DNA from: Lachnoclostridium edouardi | GTDB lineage: Bacteria > Bacillota > Clostridia > Lachnospirales > Lachnospiraceae | Assembly: GCF_900240245.1 (NCBI RefSeq) | Contig: NZ_OESQ01000001.1 | Span: 1,557,976-1,621,975 of the forward strand | Length of the DNA stretch: 64,000 nucleotides | Direction of reading: 5' to 3' | Part shown: in pieces, positions 54,104 to 63,307 of the stretch | How positions within the stretch are numbered: position 1 is the stretch's first letter | Layout of the letters: every line of letters begins with the position of its first letter | Notes under the pieces: generated by a model | Told to the model about the DNA's origin: nothing | Seen by the model: only the letters and a program-made list of their open reading frames with translations | Database searches by the model: none | Position numbers and translations under genes: made by a program

Positions 54104-55927
54104 CTAAATTTCAATAGGCTTCTTGGAAAACAGCTCCTCGAACTCCTTCTGACCAATCTTTTCTTTTTCAATCAGCAGGCTGCTGCAGGCGTGAAGCACA
54201 TCCTCATGCTTCTGAATCAGCTCCTTGGCCTGGCTGTAGCACTGGTCAATAATTCTTTTCACTTCGCTGTCAATTTCTGTGGCCACCCGCTCTCCGTAGC
54301 TTTTTGTGTGAGCCAGATCACGGCCGATAAATACCTCGTCTCCATCGCTGCCATAATTTATCATACCAATCTTTTCAGACATTCCATACTGAGTCACCAT
54401 AGCTCTGGCAGTGGCTGTAGCCTGTTTAATATCCTGAGAAGCCCCTGTGGTCACATCATCGAAAATCAGCTCCTCAGCGATTCTTCCGCCCAGAGAAACC
54501 ATAATGTTCTGCAGCATTTTTCCCTTGGTATTAAACATCTCATCCTGCTCCGGCAAAGGCATAGTATAGCCGGCGGCTCCCATTCCAGTAGGAATAATGG
54601 AGATGGTATGCACCGGTCCTACATCCGGCAGCAAGTGGAACAAAATGGCGTGGCCGGCTTCGTGATAAGCTGTAATTTTTTTCTCTTTATCAGAAATTAC
54701 ACGGCTCTTTTTCTCCGTGCCGATTCCCACCTTAATAAAAGAGCGCTCAATATCAGACTGCTGAATAAATTTTCTGCCGTTTCTGGCAGCCATAATTGCG
54801 GCCTCATTCATCAGGTTTTCCAAATCTGCCCCGGTAAATCCTGCAGTAGTCTGGGCAATTCGTTTTAAATCTACATCCTCGGCAAGAGGCTTTTCGCTGA
54901 CATGAATGTGCAGGATTTCTTCTCTTCCCTTTACATCCGGTCTTCCCACAGCCACTTTTCTGTCAAAACGTCCCGGACGGAGAATAGCCGGGTCTAAAAT
55001 ATCCACACGGTTGGTGGCGGCCATAACAATAATTCCCTCATTTACTCCAAAGCCGTCCATCTCTACCAGCAGCTGATTTAAAGTCTGCTCTCGCTCATCA
55101 TGGCCTCCGCCCATACCGGTTCCTCTCCGGCGGGCAACGGCATCAATCTCGTCAATAAATACAATACACGGAGCGTTCCTCTTGGCGTCCTCAAATAAGT
55201 CCCTGACTCTGGAAGCTCCTACGCCTACAAACATTTCCACAAAATCAGAGCCGGAGATGCTGAAAAACGGAACTCCCGCCTCACCTGCCACTGCTTTTGC
55301 CAACAGCGTCTTACCTGTTCCAGGAGGGCCCACTAAAATCAGTCCTTTAGGAATTCTGGCGCCTACGCTGGTATATTTTTGAGGATCTTTAAGGAAATCC
55401 ACTACCTCCTCCAGCTCCTCCTTCTCTTCCTGAAGCCCGGCTACCTTTTTAAAGTTCACCTTGCTGTCCCTGCTGATTCTGGCCCGGCTTTTTCCAAAAT
55501 TCATCATTTTGGCGTTTGTGCCGCCTCCTCCGGCCCTAAGGTTCATAAACGCAAAAATTGCCACAACCATAATACCTGTCAGAATTACAGGCAGAATGAC
55601 TGTCATCATGTAGCTTTCGTGAGGAACATCGTCCATGGTGTAATCCAGGCCCCGCTCCTCCAGCATATTTTCAATTTCCTTTACATCTGATACATTTACG
55701 TGGTAATCGTTCTTATCCCCTTTTAGCTTTAAGGTCACTTCGCCTGTAGGCGTTTCTTTGTTCGGTTGAATAGAAATGGATTCTACATTTCCGCTGTCTA
55801 AAGCCTCCACAAATCCCTGGCGGCTCATACGGCCCGCTGCAATTCTTCCCGGCATAACTGAGCCAATATAGATTAACAGCAGCATAATGATAAGGAATCC
55901 AAATCCTCTAAATGATTGTTGTCTCAA
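54104..55927 (-). CDS. ftsH: ATP-dependent zinc metalloprotease FtsH
   Basis: FtsH is a membrane-bound AAA+ protease that removes misfolded membrane and regulatory proteins. This 607-residue copy has two membrane helices (about 8-24 and 108-128), Walker A GPPGTGKT, Walker [11 protein letters not shown], the second region of homology ([20 protein letters not shown]) and the zinc site HEAGH. It ends the tilS-hpt-ftsH run, an order conserved from Bacillus to clostridia. The start codon is 11 bp from the end of hpt, after GGAGGCAACCG. Confidence 0.98.
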   Translation of the reverse strand: MRQQSFRGFGFLIIMLLLIYIGSVMPGRIAAGRMSRQGFVEALDSGNVESISIQPNKETPTGEVTLKLKGDKNDYHVNVSDVKEIENMLEERGLDYTMDDVPHESYMMTVILPVILTGIMVVAIFAFMNLRAGGGGTNAKMMNFGKSRARISRDSKVNFKKVAGLQEEKEELEEVVDFLKDPQKYTSVGARIPKGLILVGPPGTGKTLLAKAVAGEAGVPFFSISGSDFVEMFVGVGASRVRDLFEDAKRNAPCIVFIDEIDAVARRRGTGMGGGHDEREQTLNQLLVEMDGFGVNEGIIVMAATNRVDILDPAILRPGRFDRKVAVGRPDVKGREEILHIHVSEKPLAEDVDLKRIAQTTAGFTGADLENLMNEAAIMAARNGRKFIQQSDIERSFIKVGIGTEKKSRVISDKEKKITAYHEAGHAILFHLLPDVGPVHTISIIPTGMGAAGYTMPLPEQDEMFNTKGKMLQNIMVSLGGRIAEELIFDDVTTGASQDIKQATATARAMVTQYGMSEKIGMINYGSDGDEVFIGRDLAHTKSYGERVATEIDSEVKRIIDQCYSQAKELIQKHEDVLHACSSLLIEKEKIGQKEFEELFSKKPIEI

Positions 55928-55938
55928 CGGTTGCCTCC

Positions 55939-56463
55939 TTATTTTTCAATTACTCCAATATATGGTAAATTTCTGTAATGCTGATCATAGTCCAGCCCAT
56001 ACCCTACTACAAATTCATCTGGAATAGTAAAACAGGTATACTGTACCTGTACCTGCTTCTTTACCCTTCTCTCCGGTTTATCTAACAAGGTACACAGCTG
56101 AATTGTAGCTGGATTTCTCTGCTTTAAAACTTCAATTAAATAAGAAAGGGTACGTCCGGAGTCAATAATGTCCTCCACAATCAATACATCCTTACCTTCC
56201 AGCGGTTCATCCAGGTCTTTAATGATTTTTACCACTCCGCTGGATTCTGTACCACTGCCATAGCTGGACACCGACATAAAATCCAGAGAAACAGGCACTG
56301 TAATTCTTTTTGCCAGTTCGCATGTAAAGAATACTCCGCCCTTTAATATACAAATTAAATGTACCTTTTTTCCCGCATAATCCCTGTTGATTTCAGCTGC
56401 AATTTCATTAATTCTTTTATTAACTTCTTCCTCACTTAATAATACACGTATTTTATCAGCCAT
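55939..56463 (-). CDS. hpt: Hypoxanthine phosphoribosyltransferase
   Basis: Hpt salvages hypoxanthine and guanine to IMP and GMP. The 174-residue protein carries the PRPP-binding motif [14 protein letters not shown] and the [16 protein letters not shown] loop typical of 6-oxopurine enzymes. The start overlaps the end of tilS by 8 bp, so the two are co-translated. The C-terminal [19 protein letters not shown] is conserved in the family. Confidence 0.97.
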   Translation of the reverse strand: MADKIRVLLSEEEVNKRINEIAAEINRDYAGKKVHLICILKGGVFFTCELAKRITVPVSLDFMSVSSYGSGTESSGVVKIIKDLDEPLEGKDVLIVEDIIDSGRTLSYLIEVLKQRNPATIQLCTLLDKPERRVKKQVQVQYTCFTIPDEFVVGYGLDYDQHYRNLPYIGVIEK

Positions 56464-57826
56464 TGTTTTCTCCTCCGTTAAAAATCACTTGAATTACTGT
56501 CTTTGTATGTTCAGTTATTTTATAGTATTCACTAATCCTGTATCCGACAATCCACACAATATGATTTCCATCTGCCAGAACAGGAATCCTTTCTCTGTCC
56601 TGTCTGGGAATCTTAGATTCTATCATAAATTTCTTCAGGGTTTTTCTCCCTCCGTCCTTTAAGGTAATATAATCTCCTGTGCGGCGGAAACGAAGACACA
56701 ATGCATTTTCCATTCTATCATAATCAAACCATTTCGTATACTGGTTTTTAGGAATTTCCTTGTGTTTTTCCCAGGGAAATACTTGAATTTCCATGAATTT
56801 TCCAAGATCCTTCTCAATAACCGGTTCCGGCCCGTCATCTGCCTTTTTCCTTATTTTCAGCTGAGCGTACTCTTTTACTCCTTCTAAACCGTAAGGCAGG
56901 TCTGTTTTCTTCCCCACCTGCTTTTTGGCCAGCTGTCTTACTGCTTCTATGTGGGAGAATCCAATATCTTTTGATGACCCTGAAAGTATACTGATCATTT
57001 TCCGGATTATATAGTACTGTATAATTTCCTCTTCCTGGCTCAGCTGATTTGCAGGATATTCTACAAAGCCGTCTCCTGTTTTTCCCCAGGCTTTAAAACA
57101 AAGGTCCCCCTGCTTTTCCAGATAACTGTCCGCCATTGACAGAATTTTCCCTGCCTGCTCTATATGTTTTACAGCCATAGGATTGATTTCCTTTTCCACA
57201 TAAGGAATCAGCTGATTTCTGATTTTATTTCTGGTATACTGATTCTCCTTATTTGTTGAGTCCTGGCACCAGTCTATATGATTTTCCTTTAGATAGAGAA
57301 GAATCTCTTCTCTGTCTGTCTCCAAAAGAGGACGGATTATTTTGCCGTTTACCGGCTGAATTCCCCCTATTCCTTTTATGCCGCTTCCCCTAAATAAGTT
57401 GTGAAGGATTGTCTCCGCTCTGTCCCCTGTGTGATGAGCAACTGCAATTTTAACCTTTGGGTATGTTTTCCCGGCCTGTTCTGCAGCTTCCCCTAAAGCC
57501 TTATATCTGACAATTCTTCCGGCTTCCTCCAAAGACAGCTTTTCCTCTTCAGCAAACTGCCTTACATCTTTATTGACGATTTTTACAGAGACTCCCAGCT
57601 GTTCTCCCAGCCTGGCGCAGTATTTAGCGTCTCTGTCCGCCTCACTGCCTCTTAATCCGTGATGTACATGAAGAGCCTCCAGGGTAATATTAAGCTCTGA
57701 GGAAAGTGTTTTCAGCACATGCAAAAGGCAGACCGAATCCGCTCCGCCTGACAACGCTATTATAATATGATCCCCCGGTTCTGCCATTTCATATTTTCTA
57801 ATTGTATTTAATATCTTATGGTACAT
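56456..57826 (-). CDS. tilS: tRNA(Ile)-lysidine synthetase
   Basis: TilS changes C34 of tRNA-Ile(CAT) to lysidine, which switches its charging and decoding to isoleucine. It is essential. The 456-residue protein has the N-type ATP pyrophosphatase motif ALSGGADSVCLLHVL, the HHTGDRAETILHNLFRGSG segment, and the C-terminal substrate-binding domain (RFRRTGDYITLKDGGRKTLKKFMIESKIPRQDRERIPVLADG). It lies between spoIIE and hpt, as in Bacillus. Confidence 0.96.
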   Translation of the reverse strand: MYHKILNTIRKYEMAEPGDHIIIALSGGADSVCLLHVLKTLSSELNITLEALHVHHGLRGSEADRDAKYCARLGEQLGVSVKIVNKDVRQFAEEEKLSLEEAGRIVRYKALGEAAEQAGKTYPKVKIAVAHHTGDRAETILHNLFRGSGIKGIGGIQPVNGKIIRPLLETDREEILLYLKENHIDWCQDSTNKENQYTRNKIRNQLIPYVEKEINPMAVKHIEQAGKILSMADSYLEKQGDLCFKAWGKTGDGFVEYPANQLSQEEEIIQYYIIRKMISILSGSSKDIGFSHIEAVRQLAKKQVGKKTDLPYGLEGVKEYAQLKIRKKADDGPEPVIEKDLGKFMEIQVFPWEKHKEIPKNQYTKWFDYDRMENALCLRFRRTGDYITLKDGGRKTLKKFMIESKIPRQDRERIPVLADGNHIVWIVGYRISEYYKITEHTKTVIQVIFNGGENNG

Positions 57827-57893
57827 ATATCCTCTGTATTCTCCCTGTTTTTCTAACCATAACTATACCTGGATTTTAGCCGCGCTGCAATTA

Positions 57894-59309
57894 CTATTTT
57901 CGTTTCCACACACGGGCCGTCAGCACCGTCATATCGTCTCTCACCCCATCAGAATAAGAGATAACAAATTCCAGAATTTCTTCTGCCAACTCCTGAGGCG
58001 TAGTTTCCTCCATATCAGAAAGATACTCTTTTAAAATTCCTTCCTTGTCCTCCCCCGGCAGCCCGTCCAAAACGCCGTCGCTGACCATAACTATCCAGTT
58101 TTCATCCCAAAGCTTTTTGGACAGCAACACCGGCTCCACAGGACTGATAATTCCCGCCGGCACCTCCCCTGCCTCTATAGCCTCCACCCCATCCTGACTG
58201 ATTACAAATGTAGCCGCGGCTCCCAGCTTCATCATCTCTAAAACTCCAGAATGTAAATCTACACATGCCAGATCTAAGGTGGCGGGATGTTCCTCCGCTC
58301 CGGTTAACAGCAGCACAGTATTTACCATTTTCAGGGCCGCTCTTGCTGAAAATCCGGCCTCCAAAAGCTGCTGCGTCAGCTCCACTACTTTTTGGCTGTC
58401 CTGGCAGGCGTGAACGCCGCTTCCCATGCCGTCTGATAAGCTGATCATCACCTGACCCGGAATATGGCTGGCAAAGGAATAATTGTCCCCGGACACCTCT
58501 TCCCCCTCTTTTACTGCGCAGGCAGCGCCGTAAGCCAGTCTATACCGGCCCTCTTCTACAAACCGGAACACAGCATACTGTCTGTTTATAATAGTTTTGC
58601 TGTCCTTTGATACGCTCCATCTGCCCTCACCCATGGCCTGTCCCACTAACTCCGCCGCTTCTCTGGAGGTCATACATCTTCCGTTCCCGCTTTTTACTGT
58701 AAGAAAAACTTCTTTCTGCTTTCCCTCATACTCTAACACCAGCACACTGGATACATTTAAGCGGTTCTGCTTGAAAATTCTTCTGATGGCTCCCTCTTTA
58801 GAAGCTGTAATGTCCTCAGCCAGCTCCATTTGATGAGAAAATTCTTCTAATATTACAGCCAGCTCTCTAAACTGAACAATGAGCGCGTCTCTGCTTTCTA
58901 AAAATCTGTTTTTCCAGGCCAAATTCATAGTAGCTCTGCCTAAGCTTTTATTCAGCTGGCGTATGTATTCCTCTTTTTTAGGGCAGGATTCCTGAAAAAG
59001 GAGGGGCATGTCCCCCTCGCTTACCATCCCCATCTGTTCAAAGGCTCTAAGGAGATAGTAGAGAAAATAACTGTCCCCATTTACACTGTCATTGTATACG
59101 CTGCATCTGCTGCATTCCCCGCAGACCATTACAGCTGCTGTCTTTAAGGCGGCTTCCCCGTCCTCCTTTGTCAGACTCCGTCCCTTTCCAGTCTCGTCAT
59201 CACAAGATTTTGCCAGCTGAGTTAAAGAGCTGGCCAGGCTGTTTAACTTCTTCGCCGTATATATATTCACGTCTGCCAGATTCTTCTGATCTGTTTTTAT
59301 TCTCAACAA
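57894..59309 (-). CDS. spoIIE: SpoIIE-type protein phosphatase, lacking the membrane domain
   Basis: SpoIIE dephosphorylates SpoIIAA to activate sigma-F in the forespore. This 471-residue protein has the regulatory segment and the PP2C domain: SLSDGMGSG, ATLDLACVDL, WIVMVSDGVLDG and RDDMTVLTARVW. It starts with TTG behind GGAGGGATTTTT. Classical SpoIIE is about 800 residues with ten N-terminal helices; none are present and the upstream 115 bp encode nothing. Position between divIC and tilS, and a Spo0A-type promoter, support the name. Another SpoIIE-domain phosphatase is the alternative. Confidence 0.85.
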   Translation of the reverse strand: MLRIKTDQKNLADVNIYTAKKLNSLASSLTQLAKSCDDETGKGRSLTKEDGEAALKTAAVMVCGECSRCSVYNDSVNGDSYFLYYLLRAFEQMGMVSEGDMPLLFQESCPKKEEYIRQLNKSLGRATMNLAWKNRFLESRDALIVQFRELAVILEEFSHQMELAEDITASKEGAIRRIFKQNRLNVSSVLVLEYEGKQKEVFLTVKSGNGRCMTSREAAELVGQAMGEGRWSVSKDSKTIINRQYAVFRFVEEGRYRLAYGAACAVKEGEEVSGDNYSFASHIPGQVMISLSDGMGSGVHACQDSQKVVELTQQLLEAGFSARAALKMVNTVLLLTGAEEHPATLDLACVDLHSGVLEMMKLGAAATFVISQDGVEAIEAGEVPAGIISPVEPVLLSKKLWDENWIVMVSDGVLDGLPGEDKEGILKEYLSDMEETTPQELAEEILEFVISYSDGVRDDMTVLTARVWKRK

Positions 59310-59338
59310 AAAAATCCCTCCTCACCTGCATACCTATG

Positions 59339-59404
59339 ATTATATACAGGGAGGAAGGAAATATTTGTCAAACCCAGTCGCCCATACAGAAAAACTTTAC
59401 GACA
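59339..59404 (-). promoter_or_regulatory. Spo0A-type promoter of spoIIE
   Basis: On the minus strand, -35 TTGACA (59366-59371) and -10 TATAAT (59339-59344) are 21 bp apart. A 0A-box-like TGTCAAA lies over the -35 (plus strand, 59366-59372) and a second, TGTCGTA, upstream on the minus strand (59398-59404). The long spacer is the hallmark of Spo0A-activated sigma-A promoters of Bacillus spoIIE and spoIIG. Confidence 0.75.
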
Positions 59405-59424
59405 TATTCCTTCAGATTCTATGA

Positions 59425-59754
59425 TTATCTGGGGTTAGCCGGCTTTAAAAGAACCTCGTCCTCTTTTACCATACCCAGCTTTTCCTTAGCTACTTTTTCA
59501 ATGTACTGTTTGGTCTGTACATACTTCCGCTTTTCCTCCAGATTCTTGGCCCGCTCATTTTCCTGGTCTAATTGAGCTTTTAAGCTGTCTTCCCTGACCT
59601 GGTACTCTACAGCCTTGTCCTTTAAGGAAACGCCCCGCACATTAACCACAACAGCAAGGCTGCCAACTACCAGGGTTATCCCGATAATTGCCATCCTGTT
59701 TCCCCATTTGTCTTTTCTCTGTCTCCTAGATGTGGCTCTTACCTTTTTTTTCAT
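59425..59754 (-). CDS. divIC: Septum formation initiator DivIC/FtsB-like
   Basis: This 109-residue protein has a basic cytoplasmic start, one membrane helix (about 21-41) and an extracytoplasmic coiled coil (YQVREDSLKAQLDQENERAKNLEEKRKYVQTKQYIEKVAKEKLGMV), the form of DivIC/FtsB. It acts in the divisome with FtsL and DivIB. Gene order yabQ-divIC-spoIIE supports the name. It overlaps the yabQ stop by 4 bp. Confidence 0.9.
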   Translation of the reverse strand: MKKKVRATSRRQRKDKWGNRMAIIGITLVVGSLAVVVNVRGVSLKDKAVEYQVREDSLKAQLDQENERAKNLEEKRKYVQTKQYIEKVAKEKLGMVKEDEVLLKPANPR

Positions 59755-60128
59755 TTACTCACCGGTTTCTTGTTTTTCTTCTTAATTTTTATTGTAATGA
59801 AGTTCTTTACAGATTGCAAGCCTTTTAAAAAAAACCTGCTGAATAATCTGTCGTAGATCACCATTCCGGCCACAGTTCCAACAATTGCATATGCCCTAAG
59901 GCTTCCGTCGTTCTGCCTGTACAGCAGCAAAAACGTGGAAATCCCTGCATAGAACCAGTATCCTAAGTCCTCTATTCCAATCCACAGACTGTTGTGGGGA
60001 ATAAAGATGCGAAGCACCCGCAAAATATCATAGGACATCATCAGACATCCTCCTAGTATGAAACTTAAATACAATAGTCTGATCTCTCCCCATATGCTTC
60101 CAGTCAACCATTCCACCGCCTGTCTCAT
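59751..60128 (-). CDS. yabQ: Spore cortex protein YabQ
   Basis: This 125-residue membrane protein has about four hydrophobic segments and the YabQ pattern LYLSFILGGCLMMSYDILRVLRIFIPHN. YabQ is needed for spore cortex formation. Its start overlaps the yabP stop by 4 bp and its end overlaps divIC. The C-terminus is strongly basic (KIKKKNKKPVSK). A run of eight T in the coding strand (RFFLKG) is in frame. Confidence 0.9.
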   Translation of the reverse strand: MRQAVEWLTGSIWGEIRLLYLSFILGGCLMMSYDILRVLRIFIPHNSLWIGIEDLGYWFYAGISTFLLLYRQNDGSLRAYAIVGTVAGMVIYDRLFSRFFLKGLQSVKNFITIKIKKKNKKPVSK

Positions 60129-60409
60129 TTAAAAAGCCTGGAAAATAAAGAGTCCCCCGACCTTTTATATGCTTCATTGGAGGAATAGGTTAAGCTGTCA
60201 ACAGTGCCGTCAATATCAATTTCCCCTTTTTCCACAGTCAGGCGGCTGACATGAAGCCCCTTTCCCTTTATAGTCAAAAGTCCCATGACAGTGTTGAGAA
60301 CCACCTGATTTTCGTCAAAGGACACTACATCCTCTAACCCTGTAAGACAGCAGGTAGACCGGTTTAAAACCGTCAGCTTATGGGGACGGTTTGTCAACTT
60401 TTCTTCCAT
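60125..60409 (-). CDS. yabP: Sporulation protein YabP
   Basis: This 94-residue protein belongs to the YabP/YqfC family (HKLTVLNRSTCCLTGLEDVVSFDENQVVLNTVMGLLTIKGKGLHVSRLTVEKGEIDIDGTVDSLTYS). These proteins act in spore coat/cortex assembly. I chose the ATG at 60409, which has GAGGAGG eight bases upstream. A perfect 24-bp palindrome and a sigma-E-like -10 (CATACATT) lie just upstream. Confidence 0.92.
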   Translation of the reverse strand: MEEKLTNRPHKLTVLNRSTCCLTGLEDVVSFDENQVVLNTVMGLLTIKGKGLHVSRLTVEKGEIDIDGTVDSLTYSSNEAYKRSGDSLFSRLFK

Positions 60410-60426
60410 ATCAAAAACCTCCTCGT

Positions 60427-60453
60427 ACATTTAACTGCCTTGTTAAATGTATG
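60427..60453 (-). promoter_or_regulatory. Palindrome and possible sigma-E -10 before yabP
   Basis: ACATTTAAC-N6-GTTAAATGT (60427-60450) is a perfect palindrome. On the minus strand it overlaps CATACATT (60446-60453), which matches the sigma-E -10 consensus, but I see no good -35. A leader hairpin is the alternative. Confidence 0.4.
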
Positions 60454-60474
60454 AAGAGGTTTGCATTTTCATTC

Positions 60475-60714
60475 CTATAAGTACCGGTAAAGTTCTTTGG
60501 CTTCATCCTTCTTTACAGTTTCCTGTACATCCAGCACTTCCACCTTTACAGATTTAGTGCCAAACTGGATTTCAATAATATCCCCGTTTTTAACATCATA
60601 AGAGGCCTTTGCACTTTTATCATTGACAAATACACGTCCTGCATCACATGCCTCATTAGCCACAGTCCTTCTTTTGATTAAACGCGATACCTTTAAAAAC
60701 TTATCAAGTCTCAT
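60475..60714 (-). CDS. rqcP: S4-domain RNA-binding protein RqcP (YabO/Hsp15-like)
   Basis: This 79-residue protein is a single S4 domain (MRLDKFLKVSRLIKRRTVANEACDAGRVFVNDKSAKASYDVKNGDIIEI). RqcP binds stalled 50S subunits and helps RqcH add alanine tails in ribosome quality control. It follows hup by 3 bp, in one transcript. Its position in the spoVT-divIC block matches Bacillus yabO. Confidence 0.92.
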   Translation of the reverse strand: MRLDKFLKVSRLIKRRTVANEACDAGRVFVNDKSAKASYDVKNGDIIEIQFGTKSVKVEVLDVQETVKKDEAKELYRYL

Positions 60715-60717
60715 ATA

Positions 60718-60993
60718 TTAGTTATTTACCATATCCTTCAGAACTCTGCCTGGTTTAAACTTTGGTGTTCTGGATGCTGCAATCTTCATTGGCTCGCCTG
60801 TCTTAGGATTTCTTCCTTCTCTCTCTGGTCTTTCAGATACTTCAAATGTACCAAAACCTACTAACTGGATTTTTCCACTATTTGCTAATTCTTCGGAAAT
60901 AACATCTGTGAAAGCTTTCACTGCCTTCTCAGCATCTTTCTTGGAAAGTTCTGTCCTCTCAGCAATTGCTGCGACTAAGTCTGTCTTATTCAT
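60718..60993 (-). CDS. hup: HU-type DNA-binding protein
   Basis: HU is a histone-like dimer that bends and compacts DNA. The 91-residue protein has the full family sequence: MNKTDLVAAIAERTELSKKDAEKAV, the VGFGTFEV strand, the arm signature GRNPKTGEPMKI and a Pro-containing arm tip. The ATG follows AGGAGGAAAATATA. Confidence 0.97.
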   Translation of the reverse strand: MNKTDLVAAIAERTELSKKDAEKAVKAFTDVISEELANSGKIQLVGFGTFEVSERPEREGRNPKTGEPMKIAASRTPKFKPGRVLKDMVNN

Positions 60994-61092
60994 TATATTT
61001 TCCTCCTAGAACTATTTGAAAGCTATAGTTTTTTTGCCTTCAATCCTACATAATGTTATACTCTACATTTATATCTGTTTCTATAGTATTTG

Positions 61093-61476
61093 TCAAGGTT
61101 TTTTCCCTTTTTCATTGTTTTTTAAGATCTTCCATAATTCGTTGCTTTCCGCCGTGGAACTAACCTTTACATCTCCAAAAACATGGGGATGGCGATACAC
61201 CATTTTTCGGCAAATTCCGTCAACAACGTCTTCTATTGTAAATTCCTTTTCTTCTTTTCCTATCTGGCTGTGAATCATTACCTGGAACAATAAGTCCCCC
61301 AGCTCCTCGCACAAATTTTCCGTGTCCTTATTGTCAATAGCCAAAAGTACTTCCTGGCATTCGTCAGTAAGACATTTCTTCATAGATTCATGGGTCTGCT
61401 CTTTGTCCCATGGGCAGCCCTTATCCTTGTCTCTTAGCTTCTCTACAATCCGGATCAGATCTTCAAATGTATACAT
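61093..61476 (-). CDS. mazG: MazG-family nucleotide pyrophosphohydrolase
   Basis: This 127-residue protein is a single MazG domain with the DKGCPWDKEQTHESMKKCLTDECQEVLLAI segment and the metal-binding ExxE...ExxD pattern (EVLLAIDNKD, EELGDLLFQVMIHSQ). It hydrolyses aberrant or excess NTPs to NMPs. Escherichia MazG has two domains and Bacillus YabN adds a methyltransferase domain; this copy is one-domain, which is common in clostridia. It lies between spoVT and hup. Confidence 0.92.
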   Translation of the reverse strand: MYTFEDLIRIVEKLRDKDKGCPWDKEQTHESMKKCLTDECQEVLLAIDNKDTENLCEELGDLLFQVMIHSQIGKEEKEFTIEDVVDGICRKMVYRHPHVFGDVKVSSTAESNELWKILKNNEKGKKP

Positions 61477-61534
61477 ATGTTTTCCTTTCCCTGTATTTTG
61501 CAGCAGTTCTGTATATCTTCATCATAAAGCAAAA

Positions 61535-61579
61535 ACATATCCGGAACAAGACTATTTTTTTCCTGCCCCGGATATATGT
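61535..61579 (-). terminator. Terminator of spoVT
   Basis: ACATATATCCGG and CCGGATATGT form a stem of about ten pairs with a two-base bulge, followed on the minus strand by TTTTTGC. Confidence 0.72.
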
Positions 61580-61631
61580 GCTTTTTAATGTCCAAACAGA
61601 AATCATCTGCTCCTTCAGGGAAAAAGCTGTT

Positions 61632-62180
61632 TTACCCTTCCATCTGACGGCCAAGGAAACCGGCGGCTGTAGTAACCAGCTTAATCTCCGCATCGCCAAA
61701 TCTGGCTCTGGGTTCCTTTGTCAGCAGTATAACGGCCCCAATAGCGTCTCCCTCGCAGATAATCGGCGCAATTACCTGGGCTGTAACTCCTTCAGGTTCA
61801 TCTGAGGTAACAGGAATAAATCCTTTTTCATCTCCTGCCGCCACCAGCACATTTCTTTCTGTAATCAGGTTTTCCAGCTGATGACTAATGTTTTTCTGCA
61901 GCATTTCCTTTTTAGATGCTCCTGAAACAGCGATTACCTGATCTCTGTCAGTAATACATACGATTTTTCCCGTTGTCTGGGCCATGGCCTCTGCATATTG
62001 TCCTGCAAAAGCAGTCAGCTCTACCATTGGTGAATATTTCTTTAAAATAATTTCACCTTCCCGGTCCGTGAAGATCTCTAACGGGGTTCCTTCCCGCAGG
62101 CGCAGGGTGCGTCTGATCTCTTTTGGGATCACTACCCTTCCTAAATCGTCTATTCTTCTTACAATTCCTGTAGCTTTCAT
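61632..62180 (-). CDS. spoVT: Stage V sporulation protein T
   Basis: SpoVT is a forespore transcription regulator that tunes sigma-G genes. The 182-residue protein has the N-terminal AbrB swapped-hairpin DNA-binding domain (MKATGIVRRIDDLGRVVIPKEIRRTLRLREGTPLEIF) and a GAF domain (about 55-180). The ATG follows AATGGAGGAGCATCT. The length matches the family. A sigma-G-like promoter lies upstream. It is a stable marker of endospore formers. Confidence 0.96.
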   Translation of the reverse strand: MKATGIVRRIDDLGRVVIPKEIRRTLRLREGTPLEIFTDREGEIILKKYSPMVELTAFAGQYAEAMAQTTGKIVCITDRDQVIAVSGASKKEMLQKNISHQLENLITERNVLVAAGDEKGFIPVTSDEPEGVTAQVIAPIICEGDAIGAVILLTKEPRARFGDAEIKLVTTAAGFLGRQMEG

Positions 62181-62232
62181 AGATGCTCCTCCATTTGTTT
62201 AGTTGCTTCCTGTTTTTTATTATTTCTGGAAG

Positions 62233-62261
62233 TAGTATCTGTAAAATCAAGGAATCTATTC
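62233..62261 (-). promoter_or_regulatory. Possible sigma-G promoter of spoVT
   Basis: On the minus strand, GAATA (62257-62261) and GATACTA (62233-62239) are 17 bp apart, close to the sigma-G consensus GHATR / CATXHTA. The remaining bases to the DeoR gene at 62532 are AT-rich and hold no recognised gene. Confidence 0.5.
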
Positions 62262-62531
62262 AAATAATTTTCCCTAATGTCAAATTGGGGCTTTTCATGT
62301 CTATTCTCCTTCCAGATTTCCAGTTTATTTTCTTAAATGTTTGGATTTTTATTCTTTATGTGTTTATATTAAACATATAATGTTCGTTTGTCAACTCAAT
62401 ATTGTTAATTGCGCACATTTAAATTGGAAGAAATTGGTAATTTTTCCCTTTTTCTATTTACAATCACCCTCTTATTTGCTAAGATTGGTTTAATAAAAGT
62501 TCCATTTTATACAGTAAAAGAGGTATTATAC

Positions 62532-63302
62532 ATGTTAAAAAGCGAAAGATTGTTGCAAATACAAGCTATGCTGAATAAATATGGGAAAGTGGAAGTCAGT
62601 AATCTTTGCAGAATATTTAATGTCACTGAGATGACCATCAGACGTGATTTAAACGAGCTAGAAAAGCAGAATCTTGCCATTCGATCTCACGGAGGCGCTG
62701 TGGCTGTCCGTAAAAATGCTGATCCCCAGCGCCCTTATTATATGAGAATTTCTTCACATATGGCAGAAAAAGAAGCAATCGCCGCGGCGGCTATGCCTTT
62801 AATCCCCAACGGAGCCAGGCTTTTTTTTGATTCCAGCACCACTGTGTATTGTTTGGCCCGCTGTCTGGCCAACACTCAAAATCTGCTTGTAGTTACAGAT
62901 ACTTTAACTACTGCGCTGGAATTAAACTCCAGGACTAACATTCACGTAATGTGTCTGGGCGGAGAGCTTCAAAAAAACACCAATTCCTGTTCAGGCATAT
63001 TCGCAGAGAACATGCTTCAATCCATGCGTTTTGATTATGCTTTTATTGGTCTTTACGGCATCTCTGCAGACGGATATCTGTCTACTCCAAGTACATCCGA
63101 ATTCTCTTTAAAACGTACGGTTATTGAACATTCTGCCCACACAGTTGTTCTCATTGACAGCAGCAAGCTGGTCATGCCTAATTTTCTGCAGCTGGGACAC
63201 ATCTCAGAAATCGACACCATTGTTACAGACTCCAACGCTCCCCAGTCCTTTATTGACAACTGCAGACAGCATGACACAAAGTTAATTATTGCAAACGTAT
63301 AA
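62532..63302 (+). CDS. DeoR-family transcriptional regulator
   Basis: This 256-residue protein has an N-terminal DeoR HTH (ERLLQIQAMLNKYGKVEVSNLCRIFNVTEMTIRRDLNELEKQ) and a C-terminal sugar-phosphate-sensing DeoRC domain (FFDSSTTVYCLARCL, LLVVTDTLTTALEL, CLGGELQKNTNSCSG). I chose the ATG at 62532 after AGAGG; an earlier frame from 62409 runs through AT-rich promoter DNA. DeoR proteins usually repress sugar catabolic operons. The genes next to it on this side have been separated by an IS200 element, so the target is unknown. Confidence 0.92.
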   Translation: MLKSERLLQIQAMLNKYGKVEVSNLCRIFNVTEMTIRRDLNELEKQNLAIRSHGGAVAVRKNADPQRPYYMRISSHMAEKEAIAAAAMPLIPNGARLFFDSSTTVYCLARCLANTQNLLVVTDTLTTALELNSRTNIHVMCLGGELQKNTNSCSGIFAENMLQSMRFDYAFIGLYGISADGYLSTPSTSEFSLKRTVIEHSAHTVVLIDSSKLVMPNFLQLGHISEIDTIVTDSNAPQSFIDNCRQHDTKLIIANV

Positions 63303-63307
63303 TCAAT

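Noticed and set aside
61016..61092. Short plus-strand frame upstream of hup
   Set aside because: It has no ribosome site and overlaps mazG in the opposite direction; the region is promoter DNA.
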